Source: Salinisphaera sp040361255 (lineage in GTDB: Bacteria; Pseudomonadota; Gammaproteobacteria; Nevskiales; Salinisphaeraceae). From it: 64,000 nt of DNA. Positions 44,191 through 51,906 of this stretch are shown here, piece by piece. The position numbers and the translations under genes are program-made. The number at the start of each line of letters is the position of its first letter. Position 1 is the stretch's first letter. The stretch spans positions 30,401 to 94,400 of the forward strand of contig NZ_APNG01000017.1 of NCBI RefSeq assembly GCF_040361255.1. Direction: 5' to 3'. The notes below the pieces were generated by a model. That model did no database searches. It was not told the origin of the DNA and saw nothing but the letters and a program-made list of their open reading frames with translations.

Positions 44191-44600
44191 AATACGGCGG
44201 TGGCTACCCCGTGCGATGGACCAGATCGGCTATCCCTCCACACACAGGCGTTTGGCCGTGGGACAAAAAACCGGCATGTAGTCCAATGGCCGGGTGGACG
44301 CGCCCATCCGTCGATGCCGAGCAGGGGCTGTGCCCGAGCAAGTAGGTTGTCCGCCAATGAACGCGAAGACACGCGAATAAGGTGAAAGACAGATCGATCG
44401 AGCCGGGCCGGCGCTACAGCGACGCGTGCTGAGTCGTCATGCGAGCGAGCAGGCATCCTATCTGTCAATGGATGCGAACAAGCGCACACAAGGCTGAAGG
44501 CCACGCGCTCTAAACGCGCGTGAGCTGCTGTTCACGCCGTATGAGGCACTGCGTGCCTAACAACAAATCCGTTAGGCAGCGCTTGCCCTGGCAGCGTGCG
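44191..44600. other. Repeat-containing gap without genes
   Basis: About 410 bases between the imuA promoter and the end of the META gene. Two repeats related to the CGCGAATnAA family lie at 44335-44388 and 44445-44499, and there is a pair of overlapping hairpins near 44544-44578. No convincing protein-coding frame or RNA gene was found. Confidence 0.6.
44335..44499. repeat. Two direct copies of the CGCGAATnAA repeat family
   Basis: Copy one runs CGAGCAAGTAGGTTGTCCGC (from 44335) into CAATGAACGCGAAGACACGC and GAATAAGG. Copy two, from 44445, is degenerate (CGAGCAGGCATCC..., CAATGGATGCGAACAAGCGC, ACACAAGG). The cores resemble the arms at 38523 and 38639; centres are about 110 bases apart. Confidence 0.6.
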
Positions 44601-45026
44601 CTATCGTGCGCCGTCGCGGGCCAGCGTGGCCAGGATATGGCCCTGGGCATCGATCAGCACCAGGGTATCGCCGTGGATTTCGGCGTGCTGGGTGCGTTCG
44701 AGGGCATGCGTGAAGGCGTTTTCCATATCCATGCGCTGGTCGCAGTAGCGCCGGGTGCTGGCCAGCGAATCGAAGCGCAGGGTGTCGTCGCTGCCACTGT
44801 AGCGGCCATTGACCCGATTGCAGCCGGTAAAACCTTCGAGACGCTGGTTGGCATGCATCAACAGATAGGGCGTACGCGCCATGTCCTGGGTATCAACGGG
44901 CTGACCGTCGAGTTGGGCAAGCTGCCACTTCGTATCGGCCAGTTGCACGAAGGTCGGTGTGCCCGCGCAGCCGGTGAGCACGGCGACGATGAGCAAACCC
45001 AGAACATGAAAACGGATAGCGCGCAT
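44601..45026 (-). CDS. META-domain lipoprotein (HslJ-like)
   Basis: A 141-residue lipoprotein. The signal peptide MRAIRFHVLGLLIVAVLTGC ends in the lipobox LTGC. A META/HslJ domain follows, beginning LADTKWQLAQLDGQPV and containing RLEGFTGCNRVNGRYS and TLRFDSLASTRRYCD, the typical small beta barrel. HslJ-type proteins are heat-inducible and linked to novobiocin resistance in E. coli. GAGG precedes ATG 45026. It is divergent from the MATE gene. Confidence 0.88.
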   Translation of the reverse strand: MRAIRFHVLGLLIVAVLTGCAGTPTFVQLADTKWQLAQLDGQPVDTQDMARTPYLLMHANQRLEGFTGCNRVNGRYSGSDDTLRFDSLASTRRYCDQRMDMENAFTHALERTQHAEIHGDTLVLIDAQGHILATLARDGAR

Positions 45027-45147
45027 AGAACCTCGTGATGCAGTGGTAGTGCACCTGGGTATTGTACGTTCGCCCGGACGCGCCCGCATCGCGACATTGT
45101 GGCATGGCGTAGAATTGCGCGGCATTCTCGCACCCGCGGATTCTTTG

Positions 45148-46521
45148 GTGAGCGATCTTTCTTCTACTCGCGCCAGCAGTGGCGCGCTGCGCCGCCAGCT
45201 GTTCGCCCAGACCTGGCCGATGGCGATCGGTGTGATGTCGCTGCTGGGCTTTCAGCTGGTCGACTCGGCTTTCGTCGCGCGTCTGGGCACGGTGGCGCTG
45301 GCGGCGCAGTCGTTTACGTTTCCGATCACGTTTTTGATGATTGGTGTTCAGGTCGGTCTGGGCATCGCTATCGCTGCGCTCATTTCACGGGCGATCGGGG
45401 CCGGCGAGCACGAGCGCGCTCGGCGTCTGGGCAGTCTGGTTGTGCTGGGCGGGGCAACGGTCATCGGTGTTCTGGCGATCGCGCTCTGGCTGTTTCATGT
45501 GCCGATTTTCCGGCAGCTCGGCGCTGAAGGCGAAGCGCTCGAACACATCGGTCATTACTGGCCGGTGCAGCTGCTGGCGAACTGGTTCTCCGCGCTACTG
45601 TATTTTGGCTACACGCTGTTTCGCGCGCATAACAACACCCGTCTGCCGGGCCTGCTGATGGTCACCACCAGCGGGTTGAACCTGGTGCTCGATCCCTTGC
45701 TGATCTTTGGTATCGGTGGCTGGTCCGGTCTGGGGCTGCCGGGTGCGGCCTGGGCTACGGCCGCCGCGTTTGCGATCGGGCTGTTGCTGCTGGGCTGGCG
45801 TTTGTCACGACAGAACTGGCTCAGCGCCACCGACCTGGCGGGTGAGACACGTCGCTCCATTGGCCCGTTTTCGGTCATCGCGGGCCCGGCCATGCTCAGC
45901 CAGCTCATGCCGGCGCTATCGGCGATGGCGGCGACCGCGCTGATCGCCTCGCTGGGTGAGCAGGCGGTGGCCGCCTGGGGGCTGGCCAGTCGGCTGGAAA
46001 CCGTATCGCTGATGCTGGTGCTGGGCCTGACCATGTCGCTGCCGCCCTGGCTGGGGCATTGCTACGGCGCTGGCAACTGGCCGCGTATTCGGGCGTTGAT
46101 GTCGATCGCTTTCCAGACGGTGATCGTCTGGCAGCTGGTGCTGGGCAGCGTCATGGCCCTGGCCGCGCCCTGGGTCGCCGGCGCGTTGTCCAGCGACGCG
46201 GTGGTGCGCGAGGCGCTGACCTGGCTGATTCGCCTCATGCTGCCCAGTTATGCCCTGCTGGGGCTGTGCATGCTGGTGGTGTCGGCATCCAACGCGCTGG
46301 GCTGGCCGCTGCGCGCGATGATGATTTCGTTCGCCCGCCTGTTCGTGTGCTATCTGCCCTGTATTGCGCTGGGGGTGTGGCTCGGCGGGCAAATGCCCTA
46401 TGTCGGGCTGGGTGCGGCGCTGGGTAACGCGTTGGCTGGCAGCATGGCCTGGCTGGTGTTCAGACAAAGCATGCAGGGCATGCCCCGGCAAGTACGCACA
46501 ATCCCGGCACAACCCTCATAG
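45148..46521 (+). CDS. MATE-family multidrug/cation antiporter
   Basis: A 457-residue inner-membrane exporter with about twelve hydrophobic helices in two similar halves. ALRRQLFAQTWPMAIGVMS opens the first half, and SIGPFSVIAGPAMLSQLMPA the second. Family members expel cationic drugs or metabolites using Na+ or H+. GTG 45148 gives MSDLSSTRASSG, with GGA upstream; an earlier in-frame start would overlap the divergent META promoter. Confidence 0.9.
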   Translation: MSDLSSTRASSGALRRQLFAQTWPMAIGVMSLLGFQLVDSAFVARLGTVALAAQSFTFPITFLMIGVQVGLGIAIAALISRAIGAGEHERARRLGSLVVLGGATVIGVLAIALWLFHVPIFRQLGAEGEALEHIGHYWPVQLLANWFSALLYFGYTLFRAHNNTRLPGLLMVTTSGLNLVLDPLLIFGIGGWSGLGLPGAAWATAAAFAIGLLLLGWRLSRQNWLSATDLAGETRRSIGPFSVIAGPAMLSQLMPALSAMAATALIASLGEQAVAAWGLASRLETVSLMLVLGLTMSLPPWLGHCYGAGNWPRIRALMSIAFQTVIVWQLVLGSVMALAAPWVAGALSSDAVVREALTWLIRLMLPSYALLGLCMLVVSASNALGWPLRAMMISFARLFVCYLPCIALGVWLGGQMPYVGLGAALGNALAGSMAWLVFRQSMQGMPRQVRTIPAQPS

Positions 46522-46717
46522 ACAGTGGCGATGGGTCTATAGGCCGCTGCGATTGAAATACCCAAAAATGCCGTGAAAAGCGCTTGGGAAGCGCCGAAAT
46601 ATCAACGATCGGGTGCGATCGGAAAAATGTTGCACTGCAGCGATTGAAAACGGAGCAAGTGCGTCAATCGTCTTTCTCAACAGATTTCGTTTTGTCATTC
46701 ATCCTTGAGGAAGACCC

Positions 46718-47008
46718 ATGTCCAAGAACCGTCGTAACCAACGTCGTAACGCCTTCGTTGCCGGTTTGCTCACGCTGGCCGGTTTCGCCGTGCCCGCGGC
46801 AGCCGCCGAGCAGTCACGCCCGGCTCAGGACAACATCACGCCGATGTCGGCCTCGCAAAACGCGATTCTGCGTCATGGCGCAGCCGATACCGATACCCAG
46901 GCAAGTGCTACGGCCTCGCAGCAGAGCGTGCCGGCCAGTCGCAGCCAGATCGAAGTGCTCGATCTCAACCATGTCCACCACCCGCGCGTGACGCTGGCAA
47001 GTCACTAA
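46718..47008 (+). CDS. Small exported protein of unknown function
   Basis: A 96-residue protein preceded by a strong ribosome-binding site (GAGGAAGA). The signal peptide (NAFVAGLLTLAGFAVPAAA) should be cleaved before AEQSRPAQ. The mature part is hydrophilic, rich in Ser, Ala, Gln and Thr, and ends EVLDLNHVHHPRVTLASH. I do not recognise it. Its terminator was split by the IS4 element downstream. It resembles the small exported protein at 48577 in layout only. Confidence 0.75.
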   Translation: MSKNRRNQRRNAFVAGLLTLAGFAVPAAAAEQSRPAQDNITPMSASQNAILRHGAADTDTQASATASQQSVPASRSQIEVLDLNHVHHPRVTLASH

Positions 47009-47105
47009 GATTTCCTAGCCCACATGCGGGCGATCCGATTCAAGCCCGGCCACGGCCGTAATGCCGTTCATTTAAGCATTGCATAGGGTCGAGGCGGTTC
47101 TTGAG

Positions 47106-47140
47106 AATCCGGCTTTCACTTGTGAAGGCCGGATTTTTTT
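47106..47140 (+). terminator. Terminator/attenuator hairpin abutting the transposase start
   Basis: AATCCGGCTTTCAC (47106-47119) pairs with GTGAAGGCCGGATT (47122-47135) over 14 base pairs with one G-U and a TT loop, then T residues run to the ATG at 47141. Transcripts entering from outside the element would terminate here, and the stem hides the GGA that could serve as ribosome-binding site. Confidence 0.8.
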
Positions 47141-48469
47141 ATGTCGTTACAAGAGCGCCTGTTCGATCTAGACGATCTGCATTCATTCTCTGATCTGAGC
47201 ACGTTCACGCAGAACATTCCGATCGAATGGGTCGAGTCGGCGTTACACCTGGCGGATAAAGCCACGATCCGGCGACGGCGCCTGCCGTCGGATCAAGTGC
47301 TCTGGCTGGTGCTGGGCATGGCGCTGTTTCGTAACGAACCGGTCGCCGAAGTCGCACGCCGTCTCAACATCTGCGCTCGGGGATTGGCCACCGATCATCT
47401 ATTGGCACCCAGCGGCGTGTCGCAGGCGCGCCAGCGCCTGGGCGGTGCGCCCGTCGAATGGCTGTTTCGCCAGACCGGTGCGACATGGGGCGCCGAACGC
47501 TATCCGGGCGACGACTGGCACGCGCTGCAGGTCCTCGCCGTCGATGGGGCCGTGCTGCGCACGCCGGATACACCGGCTTTGCGAGATCACTTCGGTTCCG
47601 GAAATACCAGCACAGATCGGCAGACGCCGTATCCGATGATGCGGGTCGCGGCGCTGATGAACGTGCGCTCGCATGTCGTGCTCGACGCCCAGCTCAGCCC
47701 GTATCGGCGCAGCGAGATGCGCTTGGCCGAGACCTTCATTGATCGTATCCCGGATCACACCGTCACCTTATTCGACAAGGGTTTCTGGGGCGCCGATCTG
47801 TTGTTGCGCGTCGCGGCCGGCACAAAGCGCCACTGGCTCATTCCTGCGCGCAAGGGCCTGGTCTCGGAAACCATCGCCACCTACAACGATAATGACTGCT
47901 TGCTGCGCATGCGCGTGTCGCCGCAGGCGCGCAAGCGTAATCCAGACTTGCCCGAAACCTGGGCTGTCAGGGCCGTAAGCCTGGACGACAAGGGCAAACG
48001 CCGGACGGTATTCACCTCGTTGCCCGCAGCGGACTACGGCACCGAGGCCGTCGCCGCCTTGTACCGCGAGCGCTGGGAAATCGAGATCGGCTTCCGTGAT
48101 ATCAAAAGCGCCTTGCAGCACAATGCGCTCACGCTGCGCAGCAAGACCGTGAATCTGGCCTATCAAGAGGTCTGGGGGCTATTGCTGGCCTATAACGTGA
48201 TCCGTCGGGAAGCCAGCCAAGCAGCCGTCGTGCACGGCCTGGATCCCACGCGGATTCGCTTCAAATTCGCGTATCAATACATCGCAGCACAACTGATCGT
48301 GATGGCCGCCGCGCAGCCGCTCTCAAGAACCGGCGCGCGATTATCCGAACTCCGAGCCGGGCTGGCGCAGCTGGGTCTGGACAACCGTTCTCGGCCGGCA
48401 CGGCCGAGAACAGTCAAGATGTCGAAAACCCGTTATCCCGTCAATAAACGCGCTTCGCCGCTTAAGTGA
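47141..48469 (+). CDS. IS4-family transposase
   Basis: A 442-residue DDE transposase. The catalytic Asp residues lie in LAVDGAVLRTPDT (about residue 134) and VTLFDKGFWGADLL (about 212). The Glu lies in YRERWEIEIGFRDIK (about 315), which matches the IS4 signature Y-x2-R-x3-E-x6-K exactly. An N-terminal helical domain precedes (FTQNIPIEWVESALHLADKA). The frame is intact, and its stop lies within the right terminal repeat. A hairpin precedes the ATG and probably limits expression. Confidence 0.95.
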   Translation: MSLQERLFDLDDLHSFSDLSTFTQNIPIEWVESALHLADKATIRRRRLPSDQVLWLVLGMALFRNEPVAEVARRLNICARGLATDHLLAPSGVSQARQRLGGAPVEWLFRQTGATWGAERYPGDDWHALQVLAVDGAVLRTPDTPALRDHFGSGNTSTDRQTPYPMMRVAALMNVRSHVVLDAQLSPYRRSEMRLAETFIDRIPDHTVTLFDKGFWGADLLLRVAAGTKRHWLIPARKGLVSETIATYNDNDCLLRMRVSPQARKRNPDLPETWAVRAVSLDDKGKRRTVFTSLPAADYGTEAVAALYRERWEIEIGFRDIKSALQHNALTLRSKTVNLAYQEVWGLLLAYNVIRREASQAAVVHGLDPTRIRFKFAYQYIAAQLIVMAAAQPLSRTGARLSELRAGLAQLGLDNRSRPARPRTVKMSKTRYPVNKRASPLK

Positions 48470-48576
48470 ACGGCATTACGGCCACGGCCGGGCTTTTTCG
48501 TGCGGGTATAAAACGCTTGAAGCCGTCGATCGATTGCGCGACATTTGCTGGGGCATTAAAAAATCAAGGAGGAGAG

Positions 48577-48918
48577 ATGTCGAACTCGATTCATGGGCTG
48601 GCCCGTGCCAGCGTAGGCCTGGCTCTGATGAGCGCTGCCCTCGTGCTGCCGGCGTTCGCTGCCGAGCAGGGCACGGCCGACGATACAACCATGCCGGCCA
48701 CCGAACATCAGGCCGATAGCGTACGCAGCCTGCCAAAGGACGCCGCAGGAACGCGTACCGGCGAGCAGGTGCCGCAGGCGGGTGGCATGCCGGCTACCAA
48801 GGCGCAAAAGGAAGAGCTCAAGGAAAACGACGCCATGTCGCACGACAAGGCCATGCAAACGGATACGCAAGAAGATGCGACCGATAGCGATACGTCCGAA
48901 GGCGCGACCGATCAGTAG
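48577..48918 (+). CDS. Small exported acidic protein of unknown function
   Basis: A 113-residue protein with an excellent ribosome-binding site (AAGGAGGAGAG) before ATG 48577. The signal peptide LARASVGLALMSAALVLPAFA should be cut before AEQGTADD. The mature part is hydrophilic and ends in an Asp/Thr/Glu-rich stretch (TQEDATDSDTSEGATDQ), probably disordered. I do not recognise it. An in-frame start at 48466 lies inside the IS end and is unlikely. Confidence 0.75.
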   Translation: MSNSIHGLARASVGLALMSAALVLPAFAAEQGTADDTTMPATEHQADSVRSLPKDAAGTRTGEQVPQAGGMPATKAQKEELKENDAMSHDKAMQTDTQEDATDSDTSEGATDQ

Positions 48919-48944
48919 CCGCTGTCTATAATCGGCGTTTTCAT

Positions 48945-48968
48945 GCCCGGCTTTCGGCCGGGCTTTTT
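48945..48968 (+). terminator. Intrinsic terminator after the small acidic exported protein
   Basis: GCCCGGC-TTTCG-GCCGGGC followed by TTTTT, 26 bases after the stop at 48918. Confidence 0.88.
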
Positions 48969-49002
48969 GTTGAACATCTGCACAATACCGTTTTATCGCC
49001 CG

Positions 49003-49731
49003 ATGAGTGCGCCTGCCAGACACAATCCCGAATTACACGATCGCCCGGGCGTGCTGGCGCGGCGCCATGCCACGCGCCTGCGCCACTACTGGCGCAGTCA
49101 TGGCTGGGCCTGCCACGACAATATCGATCTCGATCTGCTGCGCTGGGGGCTGATCGAAGAAGCCGCGTACAGCACGCGGGCGAGCTGTTTTCTGGTCACC
49201 GATGCCGGGCGCGCGGCACTGGGCGATACGGTCGTGCGCAACCGCAGGGCGCGCAGCCACCATGCACAGGTCGTCGACGGCGTCGCCCGCCATCTGGCCG
49301 TGCGCGGGCGGCTCGTATTCACGGAACTGTCGGTCCATACCGCCGAGACGGATACCGACAGTACGCGCTGGGCACCGTGCAAGCCGGACGTGTTTTCGCT
49401 CACCCGTAGCCTGCGCCCCGATCATCTCGCGCCGCAGGTGCATGAAATCAAGGTTAACCGCAGCGATCTGCTCGGCGAACTGCGTTCGGCCAAGATCGCG
49501 CGCTATCGCGAACTGGCTGCCGAGGTATATTTCGTCATCGCCGAAGGCATTGCCACGGCCGCAGAAATACCCTGTGAATACGGCGTGGTGGTCTGGCGCG
49601 ACGCGGACGGTTTTACGCTCGAGCGCGCCGCGCATCGCCACGACTATCAGTTGGAAACCCGCCACTGGATGGCCATGGCGAGAGCGCGTCCCTTCATGGC
49701 CGATGACGACACAGTCCAGCTCTCGTTCTGA
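49003..49731 (+). CDS. MmcB-like PD-(D/E)XK nuclease-fold protein
   Basis: A 242-residue protein. The N-terminal part (about 20-75) looks like a winged helix (RLRHYWRSHGWACHDNIDLD; FLVTDAGRAAL). The second half has a PD-(D/E)XK nuclease pattern: KPDVFSLT for the Asp, and HEIKVNRSDLLGELRSAKI for E-x-K, then ARYRELAAEVYFVIAEG. The block KVxRxDLLGELRxxKxxRYRELA is shared with MmcB-family DNA repair proteins of the SOS group in Caulobacter. No Shine-Dalgarno sequence is evident before ATG 49003. The target is unknown. Confidence 0.7.
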   Translation: MSAPARHNPELHDRPGVLARRHATRLRHYWRSHGWACHDNIDLDLLRWGLIEEAAYSTRASCFLVTDAGRAALGDTVVRNRRARSHHAQVVDGVARHLAVRGRLVFTELSVHTAETDTDSTRWAPCKPDVFSLTRSLRPDHLAPQVHEIKVNRSDLLGELRSAKIARYRELAAEVYFVIAEGIATAAEIPCEYGVVVWRDADGFTLERAAHRHDYQLETRHWMAMARARPFMADDDTVQLSF

Positions 49732-49788
49732 TCAGCCGATGATTCGAACGATGACGATAGAACCCGTCGCAACACGGCTTGCGTGGAC

Positions 49789-50373
49789 ATGAACCGGGCT
49801 TCGGCCTGGACCCAACGGCTGCTGGATTCACCCTATGGGCTGGTCTGGCTCGGGCTGCTGTCAGCGGCCGAAACCACGGTCCTGCCGATTCCGATCGAGC
49901 TGATCATGGTGCCGTATATGCTCGCCCGTCCGCGGCGGCTATGGTGGATCGCTGCGGTGACGCTGGGCGGTTGTATTGCCGGTTCGCTGATCGGTTACGC
50001 CGTGGGCTTTTTCCTGTTCGATACGATCGGCCAGACGGTGCTTGGCTGGCTCGAGGCCGAGCAGGCCTATGCCAGTTTCGAGCAGAGCTTTTCCAACAAC
50101 GGTTTTCTGGCCATTCTCACCATCGGCGTCACCCCGGTGCCGTTTCAGGTCGCCTTGCTGGCCGCCGGTATTGCCGGTTATTCGCTGCCGTTGTTCGTCG
50201 TCGCGGTGGGTCTGGCGCGCGGGCTGCGCTATTTCGGCCTGGCCGTGCTGGTCTGGTGGTTGGGCGAGCGCGCACTGCGGCTATGGCGGCGCCATGCGCT
50301 GGCAACCGGCATGTTTGCGTTTGTCGTGATTGCCGCGATTTTCGTTGCCATGCGGTGGCTGGGCGGTCGATAG
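49789..50373 (+). CDS. YqaA/DedA-type (VTT-domain) membrane protein
   Basis: A 194-residue inner-membrane protein with four to five hydrophobic segments. LSAAETTVLPIPIELIMVPYMLARP is the SNARE-associated/VTT pattern with Glu and Pro in the re-entrant loop, and TIGVTPVPFQVALLAAGIAG is the second loop. DedA relatives flip lipid carriers; the YqaA branch is uncharacterised. A GTG six bases earlier is an alternative start. There is no obvious operon partner. Confidence 0.82.
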   Translation: MNRASAWTQRLLDSPYGLVWLGLLSAAETTVLPIPIELIMVPYMLARPRRLWWIAAVTLGGCIAGSLIGYAVGFFLFDTIGQTVLGWLEAEQAYASFEQSFSNNGFLAILTIGVTPVPFQVALLAAGIAGYSLPLFVVAVGLARGLRYFGLAVLVWWLGERALRLWRRHALATGMFAFVVIAAIFVAMRWLGGR

Positions 50374-50463
50374 CGCCTGCATGGCACGCTAGCTCGTGCG
50401 CAATCAGATGGCCTGCCAGCTTTATGACCGGCAGGTCATCGTGTCGTACGCCCGCGGTTTGTC

Positions 50464-50487
50464 GTACAGTGCGTTTTTTAGCTGTAC
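50464..50487. promoter_or_regulatory. Inverted repeat upstream of lemA
   Basis: GTACAG and CTGTAC are separated by 12 bases (TGCGTTTTTTAG) just before the lemA ribosome-binding site. A weak promoter-like TTGTCG (50459) with TGTACT (50483) overlaps it. Possible operator or leader hairpin. Confidence 0.3.
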
Positions 50488-50509
50488 TGCGTTCACGGAG
50501 TTCGTATTC

Positions 50510-51124
50510 ATGCTGGCCTTGCCCATGATTTCCTACAAGCGTTTGCCCGGTGTCTTGCTGCTCATCGTGCTGCTGGCATCGTTGACCGGCTGTGGCATCA
50601 ACAACATTCCGACCTACGACGAGCAGGTCAAGGCGGCCTGGGCACAGGTGGAAAACCAGTATCAGCGGCGTGCCGATCTGGTGCCGAATCTGGTCGAAAC
50701 GGTGAAAGGGTTCGCCCGCCAGGAGCGCGAAACGTTGACGGCCGTCACCGAGGCCAGGGCGAAGGCGACCTCGATCCAGGTCGACGAGGATATTCTCAAC
50801 AATCCGCAGAAGCTCGAACAGTTCCAGCAGGCCCAGGGCGAACTCAGCAGTGCGCTGAGCCGGCTGATGGCCGTTTCCGAACGCTATCCCGATCTGAAAT
50901 CCAACCAGAACTTCCTGGCCCTGCAATCGCAGCTGGAAGGCACGGAAAACCGGATTGCCGTGGCGCGGCGTGATTTCATTCAGGCGGTACAGCGCTACAA
51001 CACCGAATTGCGGACCTTCCCGGGCCGTATCTGGCATTCGCTGTTGTATAGCGACATGCAGCCGCATGCCAACTTCGAGGCCACGGCCGAAAACGCAGAC
51101 CAGGCACCCCAGGTCCAGTTCTGA
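50510..51124 (+). CDS. lemA: LemA-family lipoprotein
   Basis: A 204-residue LemA protein with a lipoprotein-type signal (LPGVLLLIVLLASLTGC). The mature part is helical: YDEQVKAAWAQVENQYQRRADLVPNLVETVKGF is the LemA hallmark, and NRIAVARRDFIQAVQRYNTELRTFPG the second. GGAG precedes ATG 50510. The stop overlaps the next ATG (TGATG). LemA proteins are usually co-encoded with TPM-domain proteins, as here; their role at the envelope is not settled. Confidence 0.93.
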   Translation: MLALPMISYKRLPGVLLLIVLLASLTGCGINNIPTYDEQVKAAWAQVENQYQRRADLVPNLVETVKGFARQERETLTAVTEARAKATSIQVDEDILNNPQKLEQFQQAQGELSSALSRLMAVSERYPDLKSNQNFLALQSQLEGTENRIAVARRDFIQAVQRYNTELRTFPGRIWHSLLYSDMQPHANFEATAENADQAPQVQF

Positions 51125-51897
51125 TGCGCACCGTGCTGGTCGAGCCGCGCTGTGCGTTATTGCTGGTTGTCGTGCTCTGGTTATGGGCGGGCCTGGCCTG
51201 GGCCGCGCCGTCGTTTCCCGAGTTGACCGGGCGGGTCGTCGATAACGCGGACATGATCGACGCGGGCGACCAGCAACAACTCACCGACATGCTCGCTGCC
51301 CACGAACAGGCCACCGGCGAACAGCTGGTGGTGGTGACGCTGCCGGATCTCGGCGGCGAGACCATTGACGACTACGGTTACCAGCTCGGTCGTCACTGGG
51401 GCATCGGTCAGGCGGGTGAGGATAACGGCGCGCTGCTGCTTGTCGCGAAAAAGGAACGCAAGATCCGTATCGATGTCGGCTATGGTCTGGAAGGTCGACT
51501 CACCGATGCGCAGTCGTCGGTGATCATCAACAACATCATCACCCCGGCCTTTAAAAAGGGCGATTTCAGCCAGGGCATCGTCGCCGGGGCCCAGGGCATC
51601 ATCCGCGTGCTGGGCGGCGATCCGTTTGCCGAGCCCGAACAGCGTTCGCGCGGCGAACAGGGGCGTCCCTCGTTGCTGCGCAGCCTTGGGTTTTTCGTAC
51701 TGCTGGTGGTCATCATCGCGCTGTTCGGCAGTGGCGGCGGCGGTGGCCGCGGTGGGCGTCGTCGGCGCGGCGCTCTGGGCGTGCCGATTCTCATGGGCGG
51801 CGGCTTCGGTGGCGGCAGCAGCGGCGGTTTCGGCGGTGGTGGATTTTCCGGCGGGGGCGGCAGCTTCGGTGGCGGCGGCGCCTCGGGCGGCTGGTAA
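51124..51897 (+). CDS. TPM-domain (YgcG-type) membrane protein
   Basis: A 257-residue protein with a signal peptide (LLLVVVLWLWAGLAWA), a TPM domain (FPELTGRVVDNADMID, about 32-150) and one membrane helix (LGFFVLLVVIIALF, about 195-208). The Arg/Gly junction is followed by a Gly/Ser-rich tail (GGGFGGGSSGGFGGGGFSGG). The domain would face the periplasm and the glycine tail the cytoplasm. It is in a tight operon with lemA and a second TPM gene. Confidence 0.9.
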   Translation: MRTVLVEPRCALLLVVVLWLWAGLAWAAPSFPELTGRVVDNADMIDAGDQQQLTDMLAAHEQATGEQLVVVTLPDLGGETIDDYGYQLGRHWGIGQAGEDNGALLLVAKKERKIRIDVGYGLEGRLTDAQSSVIINNIITPAFKKGDFSQGIVAGAQGIIRVLGGDPFAEPEQRSRGEQGRPSLLRSLGFFVLLVVIIALFGSGGGGGRGGRRRRGALGVPILMGGGFGGGSSGGFGGGGFSGGGGSFGGGGASGGW

Positions 51898-51906
51898 GGG
51901 ATTGTC

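Larger units (their letters stand above)
47048..48489 (+). mobile_element. Complete IS4-family insertion sequence, 1422 bp, with 10-bp target duplication
   Basis: The element itself spans 47058-48479. The terminal inverted repeats are GTAATGCCGTTCATTTAAG (47058-47076) and the complement of 48461-48479 (GTAATGCCGTTCACTTAAG), 18 of 19 identical. Direct repeats GGCCACGGCC flank it at 47048-47057 and 48480-48489. It carries one intact transposase gene. Intact ends, duplication and gene suggest a recent and possibly active insertion. Confidence 0.92.
47042..48498 (+). terminator. Terminator split by the IS4 insertion
   Basis: Removing the element and one copy of GGCCACGGCC restores AAGCCCGGCCACGGCCGGGC plus a TTTTTC tail. 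This is a classical terminator for the small exported gene ending at 47008. The left arm lies at 47042-47050 and the right arm with its T tract at 48487-48498. Confidence 0.7.

Noticed and set aside
44115..44504. A 129-codon minus-strand frame across the imuA start and upstream gap
   Set aside because: It runs through the LexA box and repeat copies and has no ribosome-binding site or recognisable domain.
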